Shown one piece after another: positions 1 to 6,974 of a DNA stretch of 20,863 nt (positions within the stretch are counted from its first letter, which is position 1; each line of letters begins with the position of its first letter). A program made the translations under genes and the position numbers. The stretch is from Candidatus Hydrogenedentota bacterium (GTDB taxonomy: Bacteria; Hydrogenedentota; Hydrogenedentia; Hydrogenedentales; SLHB01), in assembly GCA_022706165.1 (NCBI GenBank), contig JAKJDA010000002.1:5144-26006 (forward strand). Reading direction: 5' to 3'. The notes beneath the pieces are model-generated. The model was given only the letters and a program-made list of their open reading frames with translations. It searched no databases and was not told the origin of the DNA.

Positions 1-228
1 GCAGCCGCCGCAACGTTCGTATGCCGGGCAGTCCACAGACTGCCGCACGGGCGAAGGCGTCTCGATGCCGACGATGCGCGCCCATAGAACGCCCTTGGCC
101 TTGCGCTCGATGCACACGCGCAACGCGTCGCCCGGCAACCCATACGGCACAAAACAAACCTGCCCCTCGATGCGTCCGATGCCGTCGCCCCCATGCGCCA
201 ACGACGTAATCTCGATATGGCGTTCCAT
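1..228 (-). CDS. rlmD: TrmA/RlmD-family 23S rRNA (uracil-5-)-methyltransferase, N-terminal part (cut by window edge)
   Basis: The minus-strand frame from the ATG at 228 stays open for 76 codons to the left edge of the window, so only the N-terminus is present. Residues 1-55 look like a TRAM RNA-binding domain: a GGDGIGR-type turn, then VPYGLPGD and a basic strand. Residues 67-76 read CPAYERCGGC, the start of the CxxxxxCGGC iron-sulfur motif of RlmD/RlmCD enzymes, which make 5-methyluridine in 23S rRNA using S-adenosylmethionine. A GAGGAG ribosome binding site lies seven bases before the ATG. The gene starts nine bases after the stop of its upstream neighbour, so it is probably the last visible gene of a three-gene operon. 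The catalytic SAM-binding domain lies outside the window, so RlmD cannot be told from RlmC/TrmA relatives with certainty. The family call is firm. Confidence 0.85.
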   Translation of the reverse strand, partial: MERHIEITSLAHGGDGIGRIEGQVCFVPYGLPGDALRVCIERKAKGVLWARIVGIETPSPVRQSVDCPAYERCGGC

Positions 229-237
229 CCGCGCTCC

Positions 238-975
238 TCAACCGGTTGCGGGCGCGCTGCGACGCATCGCGCGTAGCCGCACCAAAAAATCCGCGAAAAC
301 CGTCCTCGCGCACTCGGCAGGATCGCCGGACGCCGCGAGTAGATAGGTCGCGGGAAACGTGATTTTTGCCCCTCCGGGCGCCTGTTGCGATCCCTCGTGC
401 ATCACGGCGAAAACGCCCGCCTCGGGCGCGTACAACCGGAACGTGCACGGAGCCTCCGACCCCAAGATCAACACCGTTTGGTCCCGCGTCAAGGCCGCCG
501 CGCGTTCATCGGTGCGCCATTCAATGGCGTCGCGCTGCATCGCAAAACCATCGGTGAAAACGCGCACGCCTTCGTGCACCAGCCCAAGGCTATCCAGAAC
601 GATATGCGACGCCACGACGTCATGCCGGCTGAGGTTGTGCAGGGTTAGCGTGCGGACGAGGGCGGGAAACTCGTGCAAGGCCAGGGTGTGCGTGAGAATC
701 TCGAGCCCCGGGCGTTTTTTGCGCGACGTCAGCGCCGCCCCCACGGGACCGTTCTCCTCGCTCCATTCGACTTCGCCAAAATCCATCACGCCCAGCGGCT
801 CGCCATCGATGCGCACGCTGAACTCGCGGCTCAGCCCCGCTGTCCATTCGAGCCCTTCGGACACGTCCAAAAGACTCGTCGTGTGGCCGACAAACGTGGA
901 CCACGTCCGCTCAATCCAACGGTTGCCCACGCGGCTTTGACCGCGATGCACTTCGGTATAGGCGCGGTCCATCAT
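238..975 (-). CDS. conserved hypothetical protein, predicted beta-rich, in operon with ferredoxin reductase
   Basis: A 245-residue protein of no family I can name. I chose the ATG at 975 because the open frame further upstream only shadows the C-terminus of the preceding reductase gene, and this ATG overlaps that gene's TGA stop in an ATGA arrangement typical of translational coupling. A second ATG follows directly at 972. There is no signal peptide or membrane segment. The sequence is rich in alternating hydrophobic and polar strands (for example [20 protein letters not shown], then [19 protein letters not shown]) with many Trp, Glu and Arg residues. This loosely recalls the beta-supersandwich domains in front of GH36-type glycosidases or aldose-epimerase-like folds, but I see no catalytic motif and would not assign a function. 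It is probably cytoplasmic. Confidence 0.7.
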   Translation of the reverse strand: MMDRAYTEVHRGQSRVGNRWIERTWSTFVGHTTSLLDVSEGLEWTAGLSREFSVRIDGEPLGVMDFGEVEWSEENGPVGAALTSRKKRPGLEILTHTLALHEFPALVRTLTLHNLSRHDVVASHIVLDSLGLVHEGVRVFTDGFAMQRDAIEWRTDERAAALTRDQTVLILGSEAPCTFRLYAPEAGVFAVMHEGSQQAPGGAKITFPATYLLAASGDPAECARTVFADFLVRLRAMRRSAPATG

Positions 976-2351
976 GAAACGCCGTCCAGCACAGCCAGCA
1001 TCTCCGCGACGGACGTGAATTTCTCGCGCGGTTTTCCCCGGAGCGTCCCTCGCTCGATTTCGACGGCGTCGATTTTCTTCCACTCTGCAAACGAAACCAC
1101 GCGCACGGACCGCGCCGCGAGCAGTTCACGGATAGCGTCCTCGCCGTGGGCAGGCGTCGGCAGCGCGTGCAGGTCGTCGAGAATGGCTTGCGCCGTCTCG
1201 ACGCTATCGGGCTTGTTGGAGCCGATGATGCCGCTGGGGCCGCGCTTGATCCATCCCACCGCGTAAAGTTGCGGGACGCGATGATCGCCGTCGTAAATGC
1301 GGCCATGGCGATTCGGGATTCTCCCATGCCGCTCGTCGAACGGCACGCCGGGTATCGGCACGCCGCGGTAGCCGACGCTGCGAAAAAGAATGCCGCAGGG
1401 TTGATCGATATGGACGCCCGTGCCCACGGCCTGTTGATGAAACGGAGGCCCTTCGAGACGGGTGCGCTCGAGGCGGACGCCTTCCAGCCGCGCGGCTCCG
1501 TACAACTCGACGGGGCTCAACAGGAACCGGATGACAAATCGCTTGCGTTTGGAAGACGCGGGGCGTTCCGCAAACTCACGCAAGATGGCCATGTTTTTCT
1601 GGGCGTGTTGGTTGTCCTTGTCGTGGAGTTCCGTTTCGCAGGCGGCGTTGAGCGCCAAGTCCGCCGGGTCGATGACCGGGTCGCAGTCGCCCAAATGACC
1701 GAACTCCTTGAGTTCGGGCGAGGTGCACTTGGCCTGCACGGGGCCGCGACGGCCAATCAAGTGAATCTCGCGCAGGTTGGAGGCGGCGAGAACATCGAGC
1801 GCGTGCTGTGCGATGTCGGTTTGGCGCAACTCATCCGCCGTTTTCGAAAGAATGCGGCTGACGTCGATGGCGACGTTGCCTTGGCCGACGATTACGGCGA
1901 TCTCGTGCGACAGGTCGAACACGCGATCGCGGTAGTCCGGGTGGCCGTTGTACCACGCAACGAATTCCGTGGCCGTGTGGCTGCCGGGAAGATTTTCCCC
2001 CGGCACGCCGAGTTTGCGGTCGGTTTCCGCGCCGCACGCAAACAAAACGGCGTGATAATGGGCCCGCAGCTCGTCCACCGTCACATCGCGTCCGACCGCC
2101 ACATTGCCCAAAAACGAAAAACCCTCGCATGCGGCGATCTTGTCAAAGACGCGGGTGACGGTCTTGATCTTCAGGTGGTCCGGCGCCACCCCGCCCCGCA
2201 CCAGGCCGAAGGGCGTTGGCAGGCGATCGTACATATCGATGCGAATGGTCTTGCCGGATTTGAACAACGCCTCCGCCGCATAAAAACCGCTCGGACCGCT
2301 CCCGATAATCGCGACGCGCAACGGATGCGCACGCGAGCCAATCTCCGACAT
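972..2351 (-). CDS. ferredoxin--NADP+ reductase (adrenodoxin reductase/FprA type)
   Basis: A 459-residue FAD flavoprotein that passes electrons between NADPH and ferredoxin or a similar small iron-sulfur carrier. Residues 12-22 form the N-terminal FAD dinucleotide fold ([10 protein letters not shown]). The family signature [17 protein letters not shown] is at 43-59. The NADP-binding fold has [10 protein letters not shown] at 155-164, followed by [15 protein letters not shown] at 200-214. Near the C-terminus the sequence [19 protein letters not shown] is the hallmark of adrenodoxin-reductase-like enzymes and sets them apart from plant-type FNR. Length matches the family (about 450-470). A GGAGGG ribosome binding site sits just before the ATG at 2351. 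The gene heads a minus-strand operon with the 245-residue protein (overlapping start) and the RNA methyltransferase. No ferredoxin gene is visible nearby, so the physiological partner is unknown. Confidence 0.95.
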   Translation of the reverse strand: MSEIGSRAHPLRVAIIGSGPSGFYAAEALFKSGKTIRIDMYDRLPTPFGLVRGGVAPDHLKIKTVTRVFDKIAACEGFSFLGNVAVGRDVTVDELRAHYHAVLFACGAETDRKLGVPGENLPGSHTATEFVAWYNGHPDYRDRVFDLSHEIAVIVGQGNVAIDVSRILSKTADELRQTDIAQHALDVLAASNLREIHLIGRRGPVQAKCTSPELKEFGHLGDCDPVIDPADLALNAACETELHDKDNQHAQKNMAILREFAERPASSKRKRFVIRFLLSPVELYGAARLEGVRLERTRLEGPPFHQQAVGTGVHIDQPCGILFRSVGYRGVPIPGVPFDERHGRIPNRHGRIYDGDHRVPQLYAVGWIKRGPSGIIGSNKPDSVETAQAILDDLHALPTPAHGEDAIRELLAARSVRVVSFAEWKKIDAVEIERGTLRGKPREKFTSVAEMLAVLDGVS

Positions 2352-2506
2352 GCTCCCTCCAATCGTTTTCCCAGATCGGCCGTTCCCTTGTCATTGCTCG
2401 CGATCTTGCCGCGCGCCGCTAGGCAAGGCGAAAGGACAATCCGCATTTCGTCCGCGCCGGGTCGGGCGCGTCCAGAAATGCGGACCTTCGCAGAAAGAAA
2501 GCGGAT

Positions 2507-2543
2507 AAAAAAAGGCGGGCAAGGACGTCGCCGTCCTTGCCCG
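2507..2543 (-). terminator. intrinsic terminator of the small secreted-protein gene
   Basis: A perfect 12-base-pair stem (arms 2516-2527 and 2532-2543, loop 2528-2531) is followed, reading on the minus strand, by CC and then a run of seven T residues (2507-2513 as A on the plus strand). This is a textbook Rho-independent terminator about 30 bases after the stop at 2573. It separates the secreted-protein gene from the reductase operon downstream. Confidence 0.9.
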
Positions 2544-2572
2544 TGTCGCGTATAGCGAAAGTCAAAGCGCCA

Positions 2573-3055
2573 TTAGTTGTTCTGAATGGCCGGAAGCGTG
2601 TACATCGCAGCGTTCGGGGAACCGATTTCCAGGTAACGGCCGACGATGTCGCTGTTCTTGCCAACCCAGTTCACGACCAACGAACCATTGCCGTTGCCGG
2701 CGTTCGCCATGTTCGGAACCGCACGACCCGCGCCTTCATCACCGGTCGAGTCGTCATACACGGGACGGAAGCCGATGCCCTGCAGAGCCAACAGCTTGAA
2801 GGTGTTCTTCACAGGCGTGCGATCCGCGCCTGCAACATTGTTATAGGTCAATGCGATCGTCAGATCGCTGTGGGTCAGGTTCTTCAGGCCGATATACGCC
2901 AGCGGGCCATTGTTCGCGCTGCCGACATAGCGGTTCTGCGCATCGAGGACCGGGGCAGTGCCGCCATCACGGAAAATCGGCACCGCAATGGTGCCAGCGT
3001 AGGCGATGCCAGCAAAAACCAACACAGCCGCCGTCAAAACGAGATATGTCTTCAT
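2573..3055 (-). CDS. small secreted protein of unknown function
   Basis: A 160-residue protein with a clear Sec signal peptide: MKTYLVLTAAVLVFAGIAYA, with likely cleavage after AYA. The mature part (about 140 residues) is Gly/Asn/Ala rich, has no cysteines and has no C-terminal anchor, so it should end up in the periplasm or outside the cell. I do not recognise a family. I chose the ATG at 3055 because it gives a compact signal peptide and follows a GGGAGG-GTGAGGAT ribosome-binding region; an in-frame ATG ten codons upstream would add a non-signal leader. A near-consensus promoter (3108-3137) and a strong terminator (2507-2543) make it a self-contained transcription unit. That suggests high expression and an abundant exported or structural protein. 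This role is inferred from gene architecture only. Confidence 0.8.
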   Translation of the reverse strand: MKTYLVLTAAVLVFAGIAYAGTIAVPIFRDGGTAPVLDAQNRYVGSANNGPLAYIGLKNLTHSDLTIALTYNNVAGADRTPVKNTFKLLALQGIGFRPVYDDSTGDEGAGRAVPNMANAGNGNGSLVVNWVGKNSDIVGRYLEIGSPNAAMYTLPAIQNN

Positions 3056-3107
3056 ATCCTCACTCACCTCCCAAAGGTTTTTCAAACATCGCTCAAGCCA
3101 CGAGTCG

Positions 3108-3137
3108 AGGATAGCATGTTCCCGCGCGCTTTGTCAA
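3108..3137 (-). promoter_or_regulatory. sigma70-like promoter of the small secreted-protein gene
   Basis: Read on the minus strand, a perfect TTGACA (-35, plus-strand 3132-3137) is followed after 18 bases by TATCCT (-10, plus-strand 3108-3113). The predicted start of transcription near 3101 gives a 5' leader of about 45 bases before the ATG at 3055. Confidence 0.75.
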
Positions 3138-3190
3138 TACCTTTTTGAACGGATATCGCCGTAATAAGCCAGCGGGTCGGCGATGGTTCT

Positions 3191-3219
3191 CGTAGCGCCC
3201 GGTCTCCGTGCCGGGCGTC
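3191..3219 (-). repeat. inverted copy of the GACGCCCGG hairpin repeat
   Basis: These 29 bases are the exact reverse complement of the tandem copies at 3333-3361 and 3367-3395. The unit is an imperfect palindrome: arms CGCCCGG (3196-3202) and CCGGGCG (3211-3217) around an eight-base loop. Together with the first tandem copy it brackets about 113 bases. This arrangement resembles REP/BIME-like elements or a small inverted-repeat element, but I see no transposase. Confidence 0.8.
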
Positions 3220-3332
3220 TTGAGAGTCGCGACCATGAAAGAAAAGCCACAAAAAACCCGCAAACACGGTTTCTTTCGTGACGCTCGCATGATCTCGCTG
3301 GCGCCCCGCTCTTTGCCCTGAGCCATAATACG

Positions 3333-3428
3333 GACGCCCGGCACGGAGACCGGGCGCTACGAGACGGACGCCCGGCACGGAGACCGGGCGCTACGAGACG
3401 GACGCACGGCACAGGGACCGGGCGCTAC
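3333..3428 (+). repeat. three tandem copies of a hairpin-forming repeat, period 34
   Basis: Copies lie at 3333-3360, 3367-3394 and 3401-3428. Each 28-base unit begins GACGC and ends GGGCGCTAC, and contains the CGCCCGG/CCGGGCG stem. Units are separated by the six-base spacer GAGACG. The first two are identical; the third has a few substitutions. A decayed fifth relative may follow at about 3435-3458. The copies can form hairpins on both strands and lie wholly between genes, as dispersed extragenic palindromes do. Confidence 0.85.
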
Positions 3429-3538
3429 GGGACGGATGCCCGCACAAAGCTACGAAGAGATGAGGCGGGCGCGTTTTCACGTTGGACGCCTACGCCCTGG
3501 GAGGTCAAAACGCCTCGTCAAAAGGCGCCCCAAACGAA

Positions 3539-3566
3539 GAGGCCGCCCTCCGAAGAGGGCGGCCTC
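3539..3566 (-). terminator. hairpin terminator of the anchored surface-protein gene
   Basis: A perfect 12-base-pair GC-rich stem (3539-3550 with 3555-3566) carries, on the minus strand, a UUCG tetraloop closed by C-G, one of the most stable RNA loops. It lies about 50 bases after the stop at 3617. The following T-run is weak (TTCGTTT), so it may act as a terminator with help from other factors or as a 3'-end stabiliser. Confidence 0.75.
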
Positions 3567-3616
3567 GAACTCAGATGAACTCCGGGCGTTTTTCCCGGAA
3601 TCCGCTTACGTATGGG

Positions 3617-4717
3617 TTACTTGCGAATCCGACGGAAACCGGCCGCCGCAAGGCCAAGGCCCAGCAGCCCAAGGCCGCCCAAGCCAAACAGCGGCAGCAT
3701 GCTCGCCGTGATGACCTGGCCGGTGTTTTCGGGGAACAGGGCCACCGCGACCTTGTCGCTGTAGCCGTCGTTGTTCGAGTCGGAATCTTTCGGATTCAAG
3801 CCGTACGTGACGACTTCCGCCACATCCGAAACGCCATCGCCGTCCAGATCGGACCCGACGTTGGACACCAAGGGGTTAAGACCGTTCTTGACTTCGAGCA
3901 CCAGCGAAATGCCGTCCGCATCCGCGTCGCCGTTGATGTCGATCGGGGTCTGCGGCGTATTGACATCCGTCACGCCCGAACCCGTGATGACCATCTCGCT
4001 GATGAAGGGCCACGTCCCGCGGATGCTGATGTACGGAGTATCCGGGCCGCCGGCATCGGCGTTGTACGCATCCAGGACGGCTTTCGCAATCGTGCCGCTG
4101 TTGTTCGCGGAGAACGGAGCCTGAACGCCATCGTTCACCCAGAACGGACGCCACGCGCCGCCGTCGACGGCAAACTGGAGGACCAGGTTCGCCGACGCAT
4201 CGCGAGACGCCTTCACCGCGAAGGTGCTCCAATTCGCCGGAATCGCCACCGCGCCATCGTCACCCAGGTTCGTGCTGTTGCCGACGATCGCGTTGTTGTC
4301 GCTGGCCAACACCCACTGGCCCTGGCCCACGTTCCACTCAAGGCCGATGTGGCCCAGGTTCTGCTCGAAGGTGGTCGGCCCAAGGAAGAAACGGTAGTTC
4401 CGGTTCACGGGGTCCAGGCCGCTGCCCGGATTGATGACGTACCCCGTCACGTCATAGGTCGTTCCATCGGGAATCGTCAGGATCGTCGTGCCATCGTTCA
4501 ACGTGAATTGGAACTTCACGCGGCCCGCGCCCGACGTCGCATCGATGGAATAAAATCCCTCGTGCCCGACCCAGCTGATCGACTCCGGGGCCACCGGGAC
4601 GTTGTTGAACCCAAAGAGCGTTCCCGTCTCACCCGTATAGCCGCCGTAAAAGGCTGTGCCGGCCCACGCACTACTTGCGATAAGCACGCCGGCAAGCACT
4701 GCAAATACTTGCTTCAT
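3617..4717 (-). CDS. secreted, C-terminally anchored protein with TSP3-like calcium-binding repeats
   Basis: A 366-residue exported protein. Residues 1-19 are a Sec signal peptide ending in SSAWA. Residues 20-250 are beta-rich and match no domain I can name. Residues 258-325 carry Asp/Asn-rich loops (DINGDADADGIS, SDLDGDGVSD, DSDSNNDGYSD) spaced by GLNP turns, as in bacterial thrombospondin-type-3 repeats that bind calcium. The last 27 residues form a tripartite tail: a short LPLFG motif at 341-345, a Gly/Leu/Ala transmembrane helix, and the basic end FRRIRK. This resembles PEP-CTERM and IPTL-type sorting tails but lacks Pro-Glu-Pro. I chose the ATG at 4717 because AAGGAG lies six bases before it; the ATG at 4723 is too close to that site. 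A promoter at 5013-5041 implies a leader of about 290 bases. It is probably a surface protein; its ligand is unknown. Confidence 0.88.
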   Translation of the reverse strand: MKQVFAVLAGVLIASSAWAGTAFYGGYTGETGTLFGFNNVPVAPESISWVGHEGFYSIDATSGAGRVKFQFTLNDGTTILTIPDGTTYDVTGYVINPGSGLDPVNRNYRFFLGPTTFEQNLGHIGLEWNVGQGQWVLASDNNAIVGNSTNLGDDGAVAIPANWSTFAVKASRDASANLVLQFAVDGGAWRPFWVNDGVQAPFSANNSGTIAKAVLDAYNADAGGPDTPYISIRGTWPFISEMVITGSGVTDVNTPQTPIDINGDADADGISLVLEVKNGLNPLVSNVGSDLDGDGVSDVAEVVTYGLNPKDSDSNNDGYSDKVAVALFPENTGQVITASMLPLFGLGGLGLLGLGLAAAGFRRIRK

Positions 4718-5006
4718 AACCATCTCCTTCTCTCCATCGTTATGGTTCGCTTTTCTTTCGCCACCGCAACGCACGCGTGCGCTGGCCCACGTCCTTTACG
4801 TGAAGTGTTGCTACCTCAAGCAAAGAGCACGTCCGCACCCGCACGTTGCCCGTGCAGTATGCGATAATGCCTTCCACCCTGTTTTGCGTTGGCCTTTCAG
4901 CCGCCGCAGCCCCAGAGCCCGGACTGAACAACGCCCCGTTACACATGTGTGGCTTGAGCTAGGAGCGCGCATGAGGAAATCCGCACATTGGTTTCCCCAC
5001 TGTTCA
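4718..5006 (-). promoter_or_regulatory. long 5' leader of the anchored surface-protein gene
   Basis: If transcription starts near 5006 as the promoter predicts, about 290 untranslated bases precede the ATG. I find no convincing gene on either strand here. On the minus strand the leader contains small hairpins, for example GCACG-CGTGC within 4839-4854 and the self-complementary CGCACGCGTGCG at 4770-4781. I compared it by eye with the c-di-GMP-I and cobalamin riboswitch consensus and saw no match. Its function is unknown. Confidence 0.35.
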
Positions 5007-5012
5007 AGGGTC

Positions 5013-5041
5013 AGTGTAACATGCCACCCCGCCCTTGTCAA
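5013..5041 (-). promoter_or_regulatory. sigma70-like promoter of the anchored surface-protein gene
   Basis: Read on the minus strand, a perfect TTGACA (plus-strand 5036-5041) is followed after 17 bases by TACACT (plus-strand 5013-5018). Spacing is optimal. It is the best promoter match between the aminotransferase gene and the surface-protein gene. Confidence 0.65.
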
Positions 5042-5223
5042 CCCCTCCGCTCTAAATTTGGAGGGATGGCGCCCGCGCATAAGTGCAAGCGTCGTGGATA
5101 TTTTGGAATATCGACACCGCATCGCTTGGTTAAAAACAATAAAAACGATTTAATCGATTTTTATTGCGGTCTCGCTGCCCGTGCAAAGTTTTGAATGCGA
5201 CGCAAAACGCCGCCGCATCCGCT
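5042..5223. other. AT-richer intergenic stretch with three hairpins, no gene seen
   Basis: This stretch lies between the surface-protein promoter and the end of the aminotransferase gene. It contains a CCCTCC/GGAGGG stem (about 5043-5066), a GATATT-TTGG-AATATC hairpin near 5097-5112, and an AT-rich near-palindrome at 5138-5165. No open frame here looks coding. Confidence 0.5.
5138..5165 (-). terminator. possible AT-rich terminator of the GNAT-DegT gene
   Basis: Arms 5138-5150 and 5152-5165 are complementary apart from one bulged base, and the minus-strand 3' side runs into TTTTTATTGTTTTT. It lies about 60 bases after the stop at 5224. The stem is short of GC pairs, so this is a weak call; it might instead be a protein-binding palindrome. 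Confidence 0.35.
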
Positions 5224-6744
5224 TCACGAACCGGCGGCCTGGACGCACGCCCGAAGAAACGCCTCGGCGGCGCGATCCTGCTCTGGCTCCGTAAGAGTTG
5301 GGTAGAGCGGTAGGCTAATGAGACTCCGATAGGCCGCATCGGCATTCGGGCACGACGCATCGCCGGGGCGGCGCCAATCCGTTACGGGATGCACCGCATG
5401 CACGCCCGCGTCGTGCATGGCCGCGATGATCCGGCGCGCATCCTGCCGACGCAGTCCGACCACGTACCGGTACCAGACGCGGGGCGCCTCCATCGCAGGC
5501 AACACAAAGCCCGCCGAAGCCGCGTACGGCGCGAGCCGCGCTGCGTAGCGCTGGGCCAAGGCCTGCCGCGCGGCAAGCATGCGCGGCAAACGATCCAACT
5601 GACACAAAGCCAGCGCGGCTTCGAAATCCGTCATCTTGTCGTTCAGGCGTCCGCCCTGCGCCGGCTGATCGCCGTAATCGCGCCATTGCGCCACGCGTTC
5701 GGCGATCGCGCGGCGCGACGTCAACACCGCCCCGCCTTCTCCGGCCCCCATAAGCTTGGTCGCGTAAAACGACAGCACGGCGGCGTCGCCTCGGGCTCCC
5801 AACGGCGCGTTTTCCGCGATCATGCCGAACGCGTGGGCGCAGTCTTCGACAATGGGGACGTCGCACACGGCGCGCAATGCGCGGATCGGAGCCGGCGCGC
5901 CAAAGGTGTTGACGGCAATGATCGCGGCGACCGGCCCGGCCTGCATCGCGCGATGCAGTGTTTCCGGGCTGATGTTCCAGGTTTCTGGATCGACATCGGC
6001 CAGCGCCGGTTCGGCGCCGCACGCAAGAACGGCATTGGCGAGCGCCACGCAACTGTAGGCGGGAACAATCACCCGCGCCCCTGGCCCCACCCCAAGGGCC
6101 AACAACGCGAGGCGCAACGCGCTTACGCCCGACGCCACGCACGCGGCATGGGCCACGCCCCCCGCCGTGCACAGGGCGTTTTCCAGCGCGGCGACGCGCG
6201 GTCCCTGGGCCCAACGTCCGCTGGCCAGCGTCTCGGCAACGGCAAGCGATTCGGGCTCGCCGTGCGTCAAGCGGTTATGGGGAATCGGAACCGGCAGGGC
6301 AAGTTCCATCTCGCCCGGCCCGCATGCCCGAAATCCCGCCGCCTGAAACACGGTTTCCCCAACGGCGTCGCCGACGGCAAGCGTCACGCACAACCGCTTG
6401 ATCTCGGGATGCGCGGCGGCCTGGACGCAGGCCGCGCGAAGCATGCGGGGCAACGTCTCGGCGCGGGCCGCGTCCGGCAAAACCGCGACTCCAAGCGCGC
6501 GCGCCGCAGGATCGGCGTGCGGAGCAATAAGCACAACGCCGGCCGGCGCGCCGTCCAGGCTGATCAAAAGCAAGAGGAGGCCGGGATCCAGAAGCCCCCC
6601 GCGCCAACGCGCCTGCGCGTCGGACACGTCGGGCATGACAAGACGGCGCCCGGCAATGGCCATTTCGCCAGCGGCGCACCAACTGCGGAGCAGCGCGGCA
6701 TCGCCCTCCTGCGCGTCACGAACCGTCACCCACTGCGACGCCAT
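5224..6744 (-). CDS. GNAT-like domain fused to DegT/DnrJ/EryC1/StrS-type PLP aminotransferase
   Basis: A 506-residue two-domain protein. Residues 1-150 look like a GNAT fold: an opening strand VTVRDAQEGDAALLRSW and a closing FQAAGFRACG strand. However, the RxxGxG/A acetyl-CoA pyrophosphate loop expected near residues 85-100 is not recognisable. Residues 160-505 are a sugar-aminotransferase-like type I PLP fold: SGRWAQGPRVAALE, the substrate/PLP turn CVASGVSALRLAL at 203-215, the cofactor-ring Asp at 301 (VEDCAHAFG), and the Schiff-base Lys at 330 (SFYATKLMGAGEGGAV). Such enzymes usually transaminate nucleotide-linked keto-sugars. I chose the ATG at 6744 because it follows GGGAGGAG; the GTG seven codons earlier has no better site. 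No other sugar-nucleotide genes are adjacent. The substrate is unknown, and the GNAT domain may be non-catalytic. Confidence 0.9.
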   Translation of the reverse strand: MASQWVTVRDAQEGDAALLRSWCAAGEMAIAGRRLVMPDVSDAQARWRGGLLDPGLLLLLISLDGAPAGVVLIAPHADPAARALGVAVLPDAARAETLPRMLRAACVQAAAHPEIKRLCVTLAVGDAVGETVFQAAGFRACGPGEMELALPVPIPHNRLTHGEPESLAVAETLASGRWAQGPRVAALENALCTAGGVAHAACVASGVSALRLALLALGVGPGARVIVPAYSCVALANAVLACGAEPALADVDPETWNISPETLHRAMQAGPVAAIIAVNTFGAPAPIRALRAVCDVPIVEDCAHAFGMIAENAPLGARGDAAVLSFYATKLMGAGEGGAVLTSRRAIAERVAQWRDYGDQPAQGGRLNDKMTDFEAALALCQLDRLPRMLAARQALAQRYAARLAPYAASAGFVLPAMEAPRVWYRYVVGLRRQDARRIIAAMHDAGVHAVHPVTDWRRPGDASCPNADAAYRSLISLPLYPTLTEPEQDRAAEAFLRACVQAAGS

Positions 6745-6794
6745 CGCTCCTCCCGGCCTTCCCACGGGCGCAGGCCTGATCTCCCCCGCGCTGC

Positions 6795-6823
6795 TTCGCT
6801 CCTCGCTCGGTCTCCGTTATAAT
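6795..6823 (+). promoter_or_regulatory. possible promoter of the small gene ahead of rpsB
   Basis: A perfect TATAAT (6818-6823) has only a weak -35 (TTCGCT, 6795-6800) at 17 bases. A ten-base palindrome ATGAATTCAT (6822-6831) overlaps the -10 end and lies between the two divergent promoters, where a repressor could act on both. Confidence 0.45.
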
Positions 6824-6845
6824 GAATTCATCATCCGCCGGGCAA
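6816..6845 (-). promoter_or_regulatory. possible promoter of the GNAT-DegT gene
   Basis: On the minus strand TTGCCC (plus-strand 6840-6845) is followed after 18 bases by TATAAC (plus-strand 6816-6821). Predicted transcription starts near 6809, about 65 bases before the ATG at 6744. It shares its -10 region with a divergent plus-strand TATAAT. Confidence 0.5.
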
Positions 6846-6974
6846 CCAGGACCTATGCAACGCCGTGGGCTATCATGTGTACTGTAGATACGGCGTACAT
6901 GCGGCGCTTGGGAGGCGCCGCCGCAACGGAGAGCGCCGTAACGGACGAGAGCGTCCAGGAGAACGATATCGCCC
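6832..6974 (+). promoter_or_regulatory. structured 5' leader ahead of the 127-residue protein
   Basis: Three consecutive hairpins precede the ribosome binding site: GCGGCGC/GCGCCGC (6901-6907 with 6915-6921), ACGG/CCGT (6926-6929 with 6936-6939) and GGACG/CGTCC (6943-6947 with 6952-6956). AGGAG follows at once at 6957-6961. I recognise no known riboswitch class. Confidence 0.35.

Noticed and set aside
1146..2555. Long open frame (469 codons) on the plus strand
   Set aside because: It is antisense to the ferredoxin reductase gene, which has full family motifs. GC-rich codons leave the opposite strand open by chance.
3082..3412. Open frames on the minus strand across the hairpin repeats (about 90-98 residues)
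   Set aside because: Their N-termini are simply translated repeat units (MPGVRLVAPGLRAGRP type), several frames overlap, and a real promoter for the next gene lies inside them.
3333..3428. Possible CRISPR array (regularly spaced repeats)
   Set aside because: The spacers are the identical six bases GAGACG, far too short and not unique; an inverted copy occurs nearby and no cas gene is present. It is a tandem extragenic palindrome.
3482..4867. Long plus-strand frame (461 codons)
   Set aside because: It is antisense to the anchored surface-protein gene with its signal peptide and calcium-binding loops, and runs through a terminator hairpin and promoter region.
4718..5006. c-di-GMP-I or cobalamin riboswitch in the long leader
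   Set aside because: Compared by eye with the consensus; some short fragments (AACGCAAA) look similar, but the surrounding stems and conserved loops are missing.
5389..6822. Long plus-strand frame (477 codons)
   Set aside because: It is antisense to the GNAT-DegT gene, has no family features and is very rich in Arg, His and Gln, as shadow frames are.
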